From positions 1,612,001 to 1,676,000 of the forward strand of contig NZ_VFMN01000001.1 of assembly GCF_006715055.1 (NCBI RefSeq): a DNA stretch of 64,000 nt, given 5' to 3'. Made by a program: the position numbers and the translations under genes. Within the stretch, counting starts at the first letter, position 1, and each line of letters begins with the position of its first letter. Below, one piece after another: positions 33,352 through 40,694 of this stretch. Source of the DNA: Lapillicoccus jejuensis. Lineage in GTDB: Bacteria; Actinomycetota; Actinomycetes; Actinomycetales; Dermatophilaceae. The notes below the pieces were generated by a model. It worked only from the letters and a program-made list of their open reading frames with translations, searched no databases and was not told the origin of the DNA.

Positions 33352-33746
33352 AGCGGTCGCTCGTAGGAGGCCGACGCGACGTGCGACTCGTGCAGGACGA
33401 CCCGCACGCCCGCGAGCCGCGCCGGGTCGGTGCCGAGGTCGCCGCCGTGGGCGCGCTCGACGAGCCGGTCGGCGACGACCTGCGCGAGCCGCTCGGTCGT
33501 CGTCAGCACGCCCGCGAGCGACGGCTCGTCGTCGAGGTTGCGCATCGTCAGTCCGGCGAGCACGTCGTGCAGGACGTCGGCCGCGCGGGCGATGTCGACG
33601 ACGACGCCGAGGTCGTCGAGCTCGGCCGCGCTGATCGTCGCGTCGACGACGTACGTCGCGCCGTGCAGCCGCTGCGCCGGACCGAAGGCCTCCCCGGGCA
33701 GGCTGTGGGCGATCATCATGTGGTCGCGCAGGGTCACGCCGAACAC
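33348..33746 (-). CDS. PTPS-fold protein (6-pyruvoyl-tetrahydropterin synthase-like), active site altered
   Basis: 132 residues from GTG 33746. The fold is recognised from LRDHMMIAHSLPG, RLHGATYVVDATI, VVVDIARAADVLHDVLAGL, MRNLDD, TTTERLAQVVADRL and the final HESHVASASY (Glu/His). However the usual HGH zinc pair is HGA, and the catalytic Cys in the preceding loop is missing (FGPAQRLHG). So it may bind a pterin-like ligand or catalyse a different step from QueD or PtpS. 13-base overlap with the dehydrogenase, 4-base with the glycosyltransferase. Confidence 0.82.
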   Translation of the reverse strand: MFGVTLRDHMMIAHSLPGEAFGPAQRLHGATYVVDATISAAELDDLGVVVDIARAADVLHDVLAGLTMRNLDDEPSLAGVLTTTERLAQVVADRLVERAHGGDLGTDPARLAGVRVVLHESHVASASYERPL

Positions 33747-34732
33747 GGGTCCTCCTCGTCGTAGCGGATGGTGTGGCACAGCGCCGGCAGCCGGCCGTCG
33801 GTGAGCCGGGGCAGGACGTCGGGCAGGTCGGCGAAGGGCGACTCGCCGGTGAGCAGCCCGTCGAAGGCCGGGTCGTCGAGCAGCCGCAGCGCCAGCTCGA
33901 GCCGGTCGCGGGTCGTGCGTCGCGTGCGGCGGACGGGCGAGACGGCGCCGACCTGGCTGGCGCGGACCGCGAGCCGACCGCTGTGGAACCGGCCGCCCAG
34001 CCGGAGGGTGACGGGCGCGTCGCCGTACCAGCTGAGGTCGAGCACCTCCCCCTCGTCGCCGAGCAGGTCGAGCGCCAGCTGGAGCCCGGCCGAGGTGGCG
34101 CTCGCGTGGACGACGAGGTCCTGCCCGCCGTCCGCGTCCTCCGGGACCGCGAACCGCGCGCCGAGCCGGGCGGCGACGTCGGCCCGCTCGGGCCGGACGT
34201 CGACCACGGTGACCTCCACCCCCGGCAGCCGCGCGAGCAGCCGCGCCGTCGCGAGCCCGACCATCCCGCCCCCGACGACGGTGACCCGGTCGCCGACGAG
34301 CGGGGCGGCGTCCCACAGCGCGTTGACCGCCGTCTCGACCGTGCCGGCGAGGACGGCCCGCCGGGCCGGGACGCCGTCGGGGAGGGGGACGACGGCGGCG
34401 GCGGGCACGACGTACGCGCTCTGGTGCGGGAACAGGCAGAAGACGTCGCGGCCGAGCAGGGTCCGCGGGCCGCGCTCGACGCGGCCGACGCTGAGGTAGC
34501 CGTACTTCACCGGGCCCGGGAAGTGCCCGTCCTGGAACGGTGCTCGCATCCGCTCGGCCTCGCCGGGGGGCACCCGTCCGGCGAAGACGAGCGTCTCCGT
34601 GCCGCGGCTGACCCCGGTGTGGGTCGTGCGGACGAGGACGTCGTCGGGTCCGGGCTCCGGGAGGGGCACCGTGCGCAGCTCGCCGACGCCGGGCTCGCGC
34701 AGCCAGAACGCCCTGGCCACCAGGTGGGTCAC
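33734..34732 (-). CDS. Zinc-type (MDR) dehydrogenase, BchC-like; first gene of operon
   Basis: 332 residues from GTG 34732. Medium-chain dehydrogenase: HTGVSRGTETLVFAG in the catalytic domain, then Rossmann VTVVGGGMVGLATARLL and VTVVDVRPERADVAARLG. The first-shell Cys of typical zinc alcohol dehydrogenases is replaced by the SRGTE motif, as in BchC-like members, so it may be zinc-free. Likely oxidises or reduces a side-chain alcohol of the pathway intermediate. It starts the tightly overlapping operon running to 25859. Confidence 0.85.
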   Translation of the reverse strand: MTHLVARAFWLREPGVGELRTVPLPEPGPDDVLVRTTHTGVSRGTETLVFAGRVPPGEAERMRAPFQDGHFPGPVKYGYLSVGRVERGPRTLLGRDVFCLFPHQSAYVVPAAAVVPLPDGVPARRAVLAGTVETAVNALWDAAPLVGDRVTVVGGGMVGLATARLLARLPGVEVTVVDVRPERADVAARLGARFAVPEDADGGQDLVVHASATSAGLQLALDLLGDEGEVLDLSWYGDAPVTLRLGGRFHSGRLAVRASQVGAVSPVRRTRRTTRDRLELALRLLDDPAFDGLLTGESPFADLPDVLPRLTDGRLPALCHTIRYDEEDPCSA

Positions 34733-34836
34733 CGCACCTCCTCGTCCGCACCTCCCCCGACCCTGAGGACGACGGCGGTGGCGAAACGGTTCACGCAACG
34801 AGCGACCTGGGATCCTGCGCGTCGGGGCGCGATCCC

Positions 34837-34842
34837 TAGGGT
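34837..34842 (+). promoter_or_regulatory. -10 box for leaderless alpha/beta hydrolase transcript
   Basis: TAGGGT ends 6 bases before the ATG at 34849, no Shine-Dalgarno between. The 116-base region 34733-34848 must also hold the promoter of the divergent nine-gene operon. Confidence 0.55.
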
Positions 34843-34848
34843 GGGTCG

Positions 34849-35700
34849 ATGGAGAGCGGCGACCTCACCCTGGCCGACGGACGCACCCTGCACTGGTACG
34901 ACGCCGGCGGCGACGGCGCGCCCGTGGTCTGGCACCACGGCACCGGCAACACCGGCGAGCCGCCGCAGCCGCTGCTCGCCGGGGCGGCGCGCCGCGGGCT
35001 GCGGTTCCTGGGCCTCGACCGGCCGGGGTACGGCGGCTCGACCCCGCTCACCGGGCGCGACGTCGCCGAGGCGGCCCGGCTGACCCAGGCGCTCGCCGAC
35101 CACCGCGGGCTGGGGCGGTTTGCCGTCCTCGGGCACAGCGGCGGCGGGCCGCACGCGCTCGCCTGCGGCGCGCTGCTCGGCGACCGGGTGACCGCGGCGG
35201 TGTCGGTCGCCGGGCCGGCGCCGCTGGGGCCGGTCGCCGCCGAGGGCCGCGACTGGTACGCCGGTTTCGCGCCGTACGGCGCCGCGTCGCTGCGAGCGGC
35301 GGAGCAGGGTCGCGCCGCGCGGATGGCCTACGAGGAGTCGGGCGCCGACGACGACTTCGGCTTCCTGCCCTCGGACGAGGAGGCGCTGCGCGGCGAGTGG
35401 TCGTGGTTCCTCACCGTCGTGCGCAGCGGCAACGCCAACGGTCCCGGCCCATCGGTCGACGACGACCTCGCGACGGTCACCGCCTGGGGGTACGACGTCG
35501 AGGACGTCGCCTGCCCGACGCTGCTCGTCCACGGCGCCGAGGACCGGGTCGTCCCCGCCGCGCACTCGCGGTGGCTGGCCCGGCACGTGCCCGGTGCGCA
35601 GCTGTGGGAGGAGCCGGAGGTCGGCCACCTCGGCGTCCTCGTCCGGCGGGGGGACGACGTCCTGGGATGGGTGCAAGCCCAGGCGCCGGATTCTGAGTAA
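34849..35700 (+). CDS. Alpha/beta hydrolase
   Basis: 283 residues. VVWHHGTGNTGEPPQPLL oxyanion region, LDRPGYGGSTP, nucleophile elbow VLGHSGGGPHAL (Ser about residue 101), acid LVHGAEDRVVP and base His in EVGHLGVL: a complete catalytic triad. Broad-specificity esterase/peptidase-like enzyme; substrate unknown. Last codons run into the operator of the antitoxin gene that follows. Confidence 0.9.
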   Translation: MESGDLTLADGRTLHWYDAGGDGAPVVWHHGTGNTGEPPQPLLAGAARRGLRFLGLDRPGYGGSTPLTGRDVAEAARLTQALADHRGLGRFAVLGHSGGGPHALACGALLGDRVTAAVSVAGPAPLGPVAAEGRDWYAGFAPYGAASLRAAEQGRAARMAYEESGADDDFGFLPSDEEALRGEWSWFLTVVRSGNANGPGPSVDDDLATVTAWGYDVEDVACPTLLVHGAEDRVVPAAHSRWLARHVPGAQLWEEPEVGHLGVLVRRGDDVLGWVQAQAPDSE

Positions 35701-35718
35701 GAACGGTACGATTCTTAC
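35697..35718. promoter_or_regulatory. Operator/promoter of AbrB-PIN toxin-antitoxin genes
   Basis: GTAAGAA (35697-35703) and TTCTTAC (35712-35718) form a perfect 7-base inverted repeat immediately upstream of the antitoxin start, the only AT-rich patch here. A further GATTCTGA upstream repeats half of it. Fits autoregulation by the antitoxin-toxin complex. Confidence 0.65.
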
Positions 35719-35722
35719 CGTG

Positions 35723-35947
35723 ATGGTGACGGACAAGGGGCAGGTGACGATCCCCAAGCACCTGCGGGACGAGCTGGGCATCGGGCCAGGCACCTCGGTC
35801 GAGTTCGAGCTCGAGGGGGATCGCCTGGTCGTGCGCAAGGCCGTGGACCGTCCCAGCCGAGGACAGCGCCTCGTCGAGCGGATGCGGGGACGGGGCGATG
35901 TGTCCCTGACGACCGACGAGATCATGGCGCTCACCCGGGCCGACTGA
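35723..35947 (+). CDS. AbrB/MazE-type antitoxin (VapB-like)
   Basis: 74 residues from ATG 35723; GTG 35720 also fits. Swapped-hairpin AbrB DNA-binding opening VTDKGQVTIPKHLRDELGIG with VEFELEGDRLVVRK, then a C-terminal toxin-binding tail (RGDVSLTTDEIMALTRAD). One base separates its stop from the PIN toxin gene. Neutralises the toxin and represses the operon. Confidence 0.92.
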   Translation: MVTDKGQVTIPKHLRDELGIGPGTSVEFELEGDRLVVRKAVDRPSRGQRLVERMRGRGDVSLTTDEIMALTRAD

Positions 35948-35948
35948 C

Positions 35949-36374
35949 GTGGAGACGCTCGTCGACAGCAACGTCATCCTCGACGTGTTCACCGACGACC
36001 GAGTGTGGGGTGACTGGTCGGCGACGGCCTTGGCCCAGGCCGCGGACCGAGGCCCGTTGATCATCAACCCCATCATCTACGGCGAAGTGTCCACGCGATT
36101 CGTCCGCGTCGAGGACCTCGACGACGCGCTGCCGGCTGAGGGTTTCCGACGCGACGCGCTGCCCTGGGACGCAGCGTTCCTGGCCGCCAAAGCCTTCGCC
36201 GACGACCGACGGCGCGGAGGCATCCGCACCTCCACGCTCCCTGATTTCCTCATCGGTGCCCACGCAGCGGTGCGAGGGTTCACCCTGCTGACGCGGGACG
36301 TCGCCCGGTATCGGACGTCCTACCCCACGGTGGCGCTGATAGCGCCGCGCGCGGAAGGTCGATCCTCGTCCTGA
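35949..36374 (+). CDS. PIN-domain ribonuclease toxin (VapC-like)
   Basis: 141 residues, GTG start. Acidic PIN residues are intact: LVDSNVILDVF (first Asp), NPIIYGEVSTRF (Glu), LPDFLIGAHAAV (Asp) and LLTRDVARYRTSYP (Asp), so the Mg-dependent RNase site should work. Paired with the AbrB-type antitoxin. Third-codon GC is lower than in the flanking housekeeping-like genes, compatible with horizontal acquisition. Confidence 0.93.
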   Translation: METLVDSNVILDVFTDDRVWGDWSATALAQAADRGPLIINPIIYGEVSTRFVRVEDLDDALPAEGFRRDALPWDAAFLAAKAFADDRRRGGIRTSTLPDFLIGAHAAVRGFTLLTRDVARYRTSYPTVALIAPRAEGRSSS

Positions 36375-36394
36375 CTGCGTGACAGAGTGACGCC

Positions 36395-37546
36395 ATGGTG
36401 ACCTTCGCGCTCGACGACGAGCAGCGGGCCTGGCAGCAGACGGCGCGCGACTTCCTCGAGAAGGAGGTCGTGCCGTTCCGCGCCGAGTGGGACCGGCGTG
36501 AGTCGGTCGACACCGCCGTCATCCCGAAGATGGGGGAGGTCGGCTTCTTCGGCCTCACCGTCCCCGAGGAGTACGGCGGTCTCGGCGGCGACTACGTGTC
36601 CTACGTCCTGGGGATGGAGGAGCTCGGCCGCGCCGACTCCGCCGTCCGCGGCATCGTGTCGGTGTCGATGGGCCTGGTCGGCAAGATCGTCCTCGAGCAC
36701 GGCAGCGAGGAGCAGAAACAGCGCTGGCTGCCCGGCATCGCCGCCGGCACGACGCTCGGGTGCTTCGGCCTCACCGAGCCCGACCACGGCTCGGACGCCG
36801 GCCACCTGCGCACCCGCGCCCGCCGCGACGGCTCGGACTGGGTCATCGACGGGACGAAGATCTTCATCACCAACGGCACCTGGGCCGACGTCGCCCTCGT
36901 CTTCGCCCGCACCGGCGAGGACGGCCCCCGCGGCATCTCGGCCTTCCTCGTCCCGACCGACAGCCCCGGCTTCGAGCGGCGCGAGATCACCGGCAAGCTC
37001 GGGCTGCGCGGCCAGGCGACGGCCGAGCTGACCTTCACCGGCTGCCGCGTCCCCGCCGACGCGCTGGTCGGCGAGGAGGGCAAGGGCTTCCGCTACGCGA
37101 TGGCCTCGCTCGACAAGGGGCGCGTCTCCATCGCCGCCAGCTGCGTCGGCCTGGTGCAGGCGGCGCTCGAGGAGTCGGTGCGCTACGCAGGGGAGCGGCG
37201 CCAGTTCGGCAAGCCGATCGCGTCGTACCAGCTCGTGCAGGAGCTCATCGCCGACATGTCCGTCGACGCCGACGCGGCGCGGATGCTCGTCTGGCGGGCG
37301 GCCGACCTCATCGAGCGCGGCCAGCCGTTCACCGTCGCGGCGAGCAAGGCGAAGTACTTCGCCTCCGAGGCCGCGGTCCGCGCCGCCAACAACGCGATCC
37401 AGGTCTTCGGCGGCTACGGCTACGTCGACGACTACCCGGTGCAGAAGCTCATGCGTGACGCCCGGGTGATGACGCTGTACGAAGGCACCTCGCAGATCCA
37501 GAAGCTCATCATCGGTCGCGCGGAGACGGGGATCAGCGCGTTCTGA
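36395..37546 (+). CDS. Acyl-CoA dehydrogenase
   Basis: 383 residues. CFGLTEPDHGSDAGHLRTRA and WVIDGTKIFITNG are the FAD and substrate motifs; ASCVGLVQAALEESVRYAGERRQFG follows, and the catalytic base Glu is in LYEGTSQIQKLIIGR near the C-terminus. Typical short/medium-chain or branched acyl-CoA dehydrogenase for fatty acid or amino acid catabolism. Electron acceptor ETF is not in the window. Confidence 0.95.
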   Translation: MVTFALDDEQRAWQQTARDFLEKEVVPFRAEWDRRESVDTAVIPKMGEVGFFGLTVPEEYGGLGGDYVSYVLGMEELGRADSAVRGIVSVSMGLVGKIVLEHGSEEQKQRWLPGIAAGTTLGCFGLTEPDHGSDAGHLRTRARRDGSDWVIDGTKIFITNGTWADVALVFARTGEDGPRGISAFLVPTDSPGFERREITGKLGLRGQATAELTFTGCRVPADALVGEEGKGFRYAMASLDKGRVSIAASCVGLVQAALEESVRYAGERRQFGKPIASYQLVQELIADMSVDADAARMLVWRAADLIERGQPFTVAASKAKYFASEAAVRAANNAIQVFGGYGYVDDYPVQKLMRDARVMTLYEGTSQIQKLIIGRAETGISAF

Positions 37547-37549
37547 CCG

Positions 37550-37834
37550 TCACGACCGGACGAGGTCGGCGTAGTCCGGGTGCCGCTCGATCCACGCCCT
37601 GATGAACGGGCAGAGCGGCACGACGGCGAGCCCGCGGGCCCGGACGTCGTCGAGCGCGCCACGCGCCAGCGCCCCGCCGATCCCCTGGCCCTCGAAGGCG
37701 GGATCGACCTCGGTGTGGGTGAAGACGACGGCGTCCGGCTGCAGCCGGTAGGCGGCGAAGCCGGCGAGCCCGCCGCCGAGCAGGGCGTCGTACCGGCTCT
37801 GCGCGGGGTCGTCCTGGACGGTGACGTCGGCCAT
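37550..37834 (-). CDS. GNAT-like N-acetyltransferase, short (YjdJ-like)
   Basis: 94 residues. Single-domain acetyltransferase of the Gcn5-related YjdJ/DUF1794-like type: VVFTHTEVDPAFEGQGIGGALARGALDDVRARGLAVVPLCPFIRAWI, with acetyl-CoA motif GQGIGGALA and the PxCPF pattern typical for this small group. Converges with the acyl-CoA dehydrogenase gene, 3 bases apart. Confidence 0.88.
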   Translation of the reverse strand: MADVTVQDDPAQSRYDALLGGGLAGFAAYRLQPDAVVFTHTEVDPAFEGQGIGGALARGALDDVRARGLAVVPLCPFIRAWIERHPDYADLVRS

Positions 37835-38002
37835 GGGCCGATGCTGCCAGAGGCGGCGTGCGAGGTGTCGCCCGGAGGTCGACAAGAATTTGCCGTCCTC
37901 CCGGCGCGGATGGGGCGTTCTCCCAGCGTCCTCGCAGCAGGCCGCGACAGGTTCGACCCGGCCCCGACGGACGGTCGGGCCCCGCCTGCCCGGAGGAGAA
38001 CC

Positions 38003-39508
38003 ATGTCCCGTCGGTCGTCCTTGTCCGCCCCACGCCGCCTGGCCGCGGCGTCCGCCGCCGTCGCGCTCGGCGTCGGCGCCCTGCTCGCCGGGGGAGGCGC
38101 GGTCGCCTCGGCCTCCGCCCCCGCCCGGGCCACCACGGCCACGCCGCCACTGCCGAAGATCGGCCACGTCTGGACGATCATCTTCGAGAACAAGTCGTTC
38201 GAGTCGACCTTCACCGGCCTCAACCAGAACGACTACCTGTGGAAGACCCTGCCGTCGTACGGCGAGCTGCTGCGCCAGTACTACGGCACCGGCCACTACT
38301 CGCTCGACAACTACATCAGCCTCGTCTCCGGTCAGGCGCCCGCGCCGGCCAACCAGGCCGACTGCCCGCAGTACGTGAACGTCGCGCCCGGCTTCCCCGC
38401 GCCCGACGGCCAGACCTACGCCTCCACCGGCTGCGTCTACCCGAAGCAGGTCAAGACGCTCTTCAACCAGCTCGACCAGGTCGGCAAGACCTGGAAGGTC
38501 TACGCGCAGGACATGGGCAACGACCCGACCCGCGAGAACCCGTACCAGTGCGGCATCCCCGGCATCCCCGACGGCGCCGGCGTCCCGGACCCGGGCGGCG
38601 CGACCCCGACCGACCAGTACGTGCCGAAGCACAACCCGGCCGCGTGGTTCCACTCGATGATCGACTCGCCGCGCGACTGCAAGCGGGTCGTGCCGCTCGA
38701 CGGCTACGCCGCGACGACCGGGCACGCCGCCATCCCGAGCATCGCCGACGACCTCAAGAGCGTCGACACGACCCCGGCGATGTCGTGGATCACGCCGAAC
38801 AACTGCTCGGACGCGCACGACGCGACCTGCAAGGGCGACAACCTCTCCGGTGACCCGAACAACCACCAGGGCGGGCTCTACGCGGCCGATCGTTTCCTGG
38901 AGAAGTACATCCCGATGATCATGCAGTCCCCGGCCTTCCAGAAGGACGGCATGATCCAGGTCCTCTTCGACGAGGCCTTCCCGCCCTACAAGATGTACGG
39001 CAACTCGATCGCCGACGCGGCCTACGCCGGCGACGCGGGGCTCGGCACCGACTCGGCCACCGGCAACCCGGTCCAGGCCGAGGCGAACACCGCCCAGTCC
39101 GTCATCGCCTGCTGCAACGAGCTGCCCGGCCCGAACACCACGCAGCCCGGCTTCCAGGCCTTCAACCAGGACACCACCCCCGGCGGCGGCATCACGGGCG
39201 CGGTCTTCATCAGCCGCTTCATCACGCCGGGCTCGGTGAGCGACCAGCCCTACAACCACTACAGCTGGCTGCGCAGCATGGAGGACCTCTTCGGGGTCAC
39301 CTCCGGCGGGGCGGACGGCGCCGGGCACCTCGGGTACGCCGGCCAGGACGGCCTGCGCACCTTCGGCGCCGACGTCTACACCAACCGCTCCGGCCGGGCC
39401 CTGCAGCCCGCCCCCATGGGCAGCTCGGTCTACCCGGCGACCGCGACGGCGGCCGAGGCCCCGTCGCCCAAGGTCGTGCACGCCGCCGTCCCCGTGGGGT
39501 CGCACTGA
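38003..39508 (+). CDS. Secreted phosphoesterase (phospholipase C/acid phosphatase superfamily)
   Basis: 501 residues, ATG preceded by CGGAGGAGA. An N-terminal signal peptide (RR...LAAASAAVALGVGALLAGGGAVASASA) targets export, possibly Tat given the paired Arg. The phosphoesterase domain begins at KIGHVWTIIFENKSFESTF (the family ENxSF motif), with GTGHYSLDNYISLVSGQ, MSWITPNNCSDAHDA and LVFISRFITPG-type segments later (ISRFITPGS). Likely hydrolyses phosphate or phospholipid esters outside the cell. The next gene encodes a small lipoprotein coupled to it. Confidence 0.88.
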   Translation: MSRRSSLSAPRRLAAASAAVALGVGALLAGGGAVASASAPARATTATPPLPKIGHVWTIIFENKSFESTFTGLNQNDYLWKTLPSYGELLRQYYGTGHYSLDNYISLVSGQAPAPANQADCPQYVNVAPGFPAPDGQTYASTGCVYPKQVKTLFNQLDQVGKTWKVYAQDMGNDPTRENPYQCGIPGIPDGAGVPDPGGATPTDQYVPKHNPAAWFHSMIDSPRDCKRVVPLDGYAATTGHAAIPSIADDLKSVDTTPAMSWITPNNCSDAHDATCKGDNLSGDPNNHQGGLYAADRFLEKYIPMIMQSPAFQKDGMIQVLFDEAFPPYKMYGNSIADAAYAGDAGLGTDSATGNPVQAEANTAQSVIACCNELPGPNTTQPGFQAFNQDTTPGGGITGAVFISRFITPGSVSDQPYNHYSWLRSMEDLFGVTSGGADGAGHLGYAGQDGLRTFGADVYTNRSGRALQPAPMGSSVYPATATAAEAPSPKVVHAAVPVGSH

Positions 39509-40101
39509 ACGCCGTACGGCGTCTCGCCGTCGCCGGTCTGCTCGTGGCCGGCGCCGGCTGGATCGCCGGGTGCACCACGTCGTCCCCGCCGGCCGCCACC
39601 GCCACCACGTCGGTGAGCGCCCAGCAGGTCGTCGCCTCGCTCGGTGCGGTGCCCATCCCGACGCCCGGCACGGAGCAGGCGCCGGCCACCGCCCGGCCCG
39701 GCCACCCGGCCGTGCTGGCGATGGGCGACCGGGTCGTCGTCGTGCAGAAGTCGGGGGCGACCGTCCTCGCCGAGGCCCTCGGGCCCCAGCAGGACACGAT
39801 GAACCCGATCATCCCGACGCCGGGCAAGCCGCCGCCGTCGACGCCGGCGACGATCCAGCTGCAGGTGAAGGACACCGGTCGCACGCCGGTGACCCTGCAC
39901 ACGGCCGACCTCGTCTCGCGCGACGACACCGGCGCGACCATCCGGCTCACGCCGGTCGGGGCCTCGTCGGTGACCGTCGCGCCGGGCCGCCAGGCGACGG
40001 TCACGGTGCGCGGGACCTTCCAGAGCAGCTCGGCCCAGGTGACGTGGAGCCCCGACGGGGTCCCGCTCGCCGTGTGGGACTTCACCATCGAGCTCGACTG
40101 A
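39505..40101 (+). CDS. Small lipoprotein, copper-chaperone-like or unknown; probable CTG start
   Basis: 198 residues if translation starts at CTG 39505, which overlaps the phosphoesterase stop as CTGA. That start gives NAVRRLAVAGLLVAGAGWIAGC: basic n-region, hydrophobic core and lipobox IAGC at Cys23. The first ordinary start codon in frame, GTG 39544, would cut the signal sequence in half, so CTG (or another rare codon) is more credible. The mature part (VAVGASSVTVAPGRQATVTVRGTF-like beta strands) resembles a small beta-sandwich, possibly PCu(A)C-like, unproven. Confidence 0.65.
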   Translation: MNAVRRLAVAGLLVAGAGWIAGCTTSSPPAATATTSVSAQQVVASLGAVPIPTPGTEQAPATARPGHPAVLAMGDRVVVVQKSGATVLAEALGPQQDTMNPIIPTPGKPPPSTPATIQLQVKDTGRTPVTLHTADLVSRDDTGATIRLTPVGASSVTVAPGRQATVTVRGTFQSSSAQVTWSPDGVPLAVWDFTIELD

Positions 40102-40119
40102 TCACCTCCGTCACGCGCG

Positions 40120-40142
40120 GGGCCCGGCATAGTGCCGGGCCC
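40120..40142. terminator. Rho-independent-type hairpin
   Basis: GGGCCCGGCA-TAG-TGCCGGGCCC, perfect 10-base stem with a 3-base loop, 18 bases after the lipoprotein stop. No long U-tract. Confidence 0.8.
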
Positions 40143-40159
40143 TGCGTCGTTGAGCGGAC

Positions 40160-40642
40160 GTGCCCCAGCAGACCTCCGCGCAGACCGTCGTCACCGCGAT
40201 CCACGTGGCGCCTGGCACCCGGCTACCGACGAAGAGCGTCACGTCCGTCGAGGCCGAGGAGGGGCGTGGCCTGGTCGGCGACCGTTACCACGGCAGCCGG
40301 CACCGGCACGTGACCGTGCAGCGCCAGCAGGACCTCGACGCCGCCGCGGCCGACCTCGGTCGGCCCGTCGACCCCGGGCTGACCCGTCGCAACGTCACCG
40401 TCTCGGGCCCGGACCGGCTGCCCACCCGTCCGGGCGAGCGGCTGCGGGTCGGCGACGTCGAGCTCGAGGTCGTCCGCAAGGCGGCGCCGTGCCGGCTGCT
40501 CGACGACGGGCTCGGTCCGGGGGCCGCGCGCGCGATGCACGAGCGAGGCGGGACGGTCTTCCGGCTGCTGTCGTCGGGGACGATCAGCGTCGGCGACCTC
40601 GTCGAGCAGCCCGCCACCGAGCGGACGGACGAGACCGCCTGA
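40160..40642 (+). CDS. MOSC domain protein
   Basis: 160 residues, GTG start. MOSC core motifs: VEAEEGRGLVGDRYHG near the start, LTRRNVTVSG, and RKAAPCRLLDDG with the conserved Cys that binds a sulfur carrier or molybdenum-type ligand in MOSC/YiiM proteins. It lacks the N-terminal beta-barrel extension, so it is of the short type. Role is unspecified; related proteins reduce N-hydroxylated compounds. Confidence 0.88.
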   Translation: MPQQTSAQTVVTAIHVAPGTRLPTKSVTSVEAEEGRGLVGDRYHGSRHRHVTVQRQQDLDAAAADLGRPVDPGLTRRNVTVSGPDRLPTRPGERLRVGDVELEVVRKAAPCRLLDDGLGPGAARAMHERGGTVFRLLSSGTISVGDLVEQPATERTDETA

Positions 40643-40694
40643 CGGGACGCCGTACGGGGTGCACGAGGACGGCCCGCGGGGTACGTGGCCGGTC

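Noticed and set aside
37835-38002. Gap before the secreted phosphoesterase.
   Set aside because: No gene seen. The sequence includes AGAATTTGCC at about 37886, the only AT-rich point, which might belong to the promoter, but I cannot define it.
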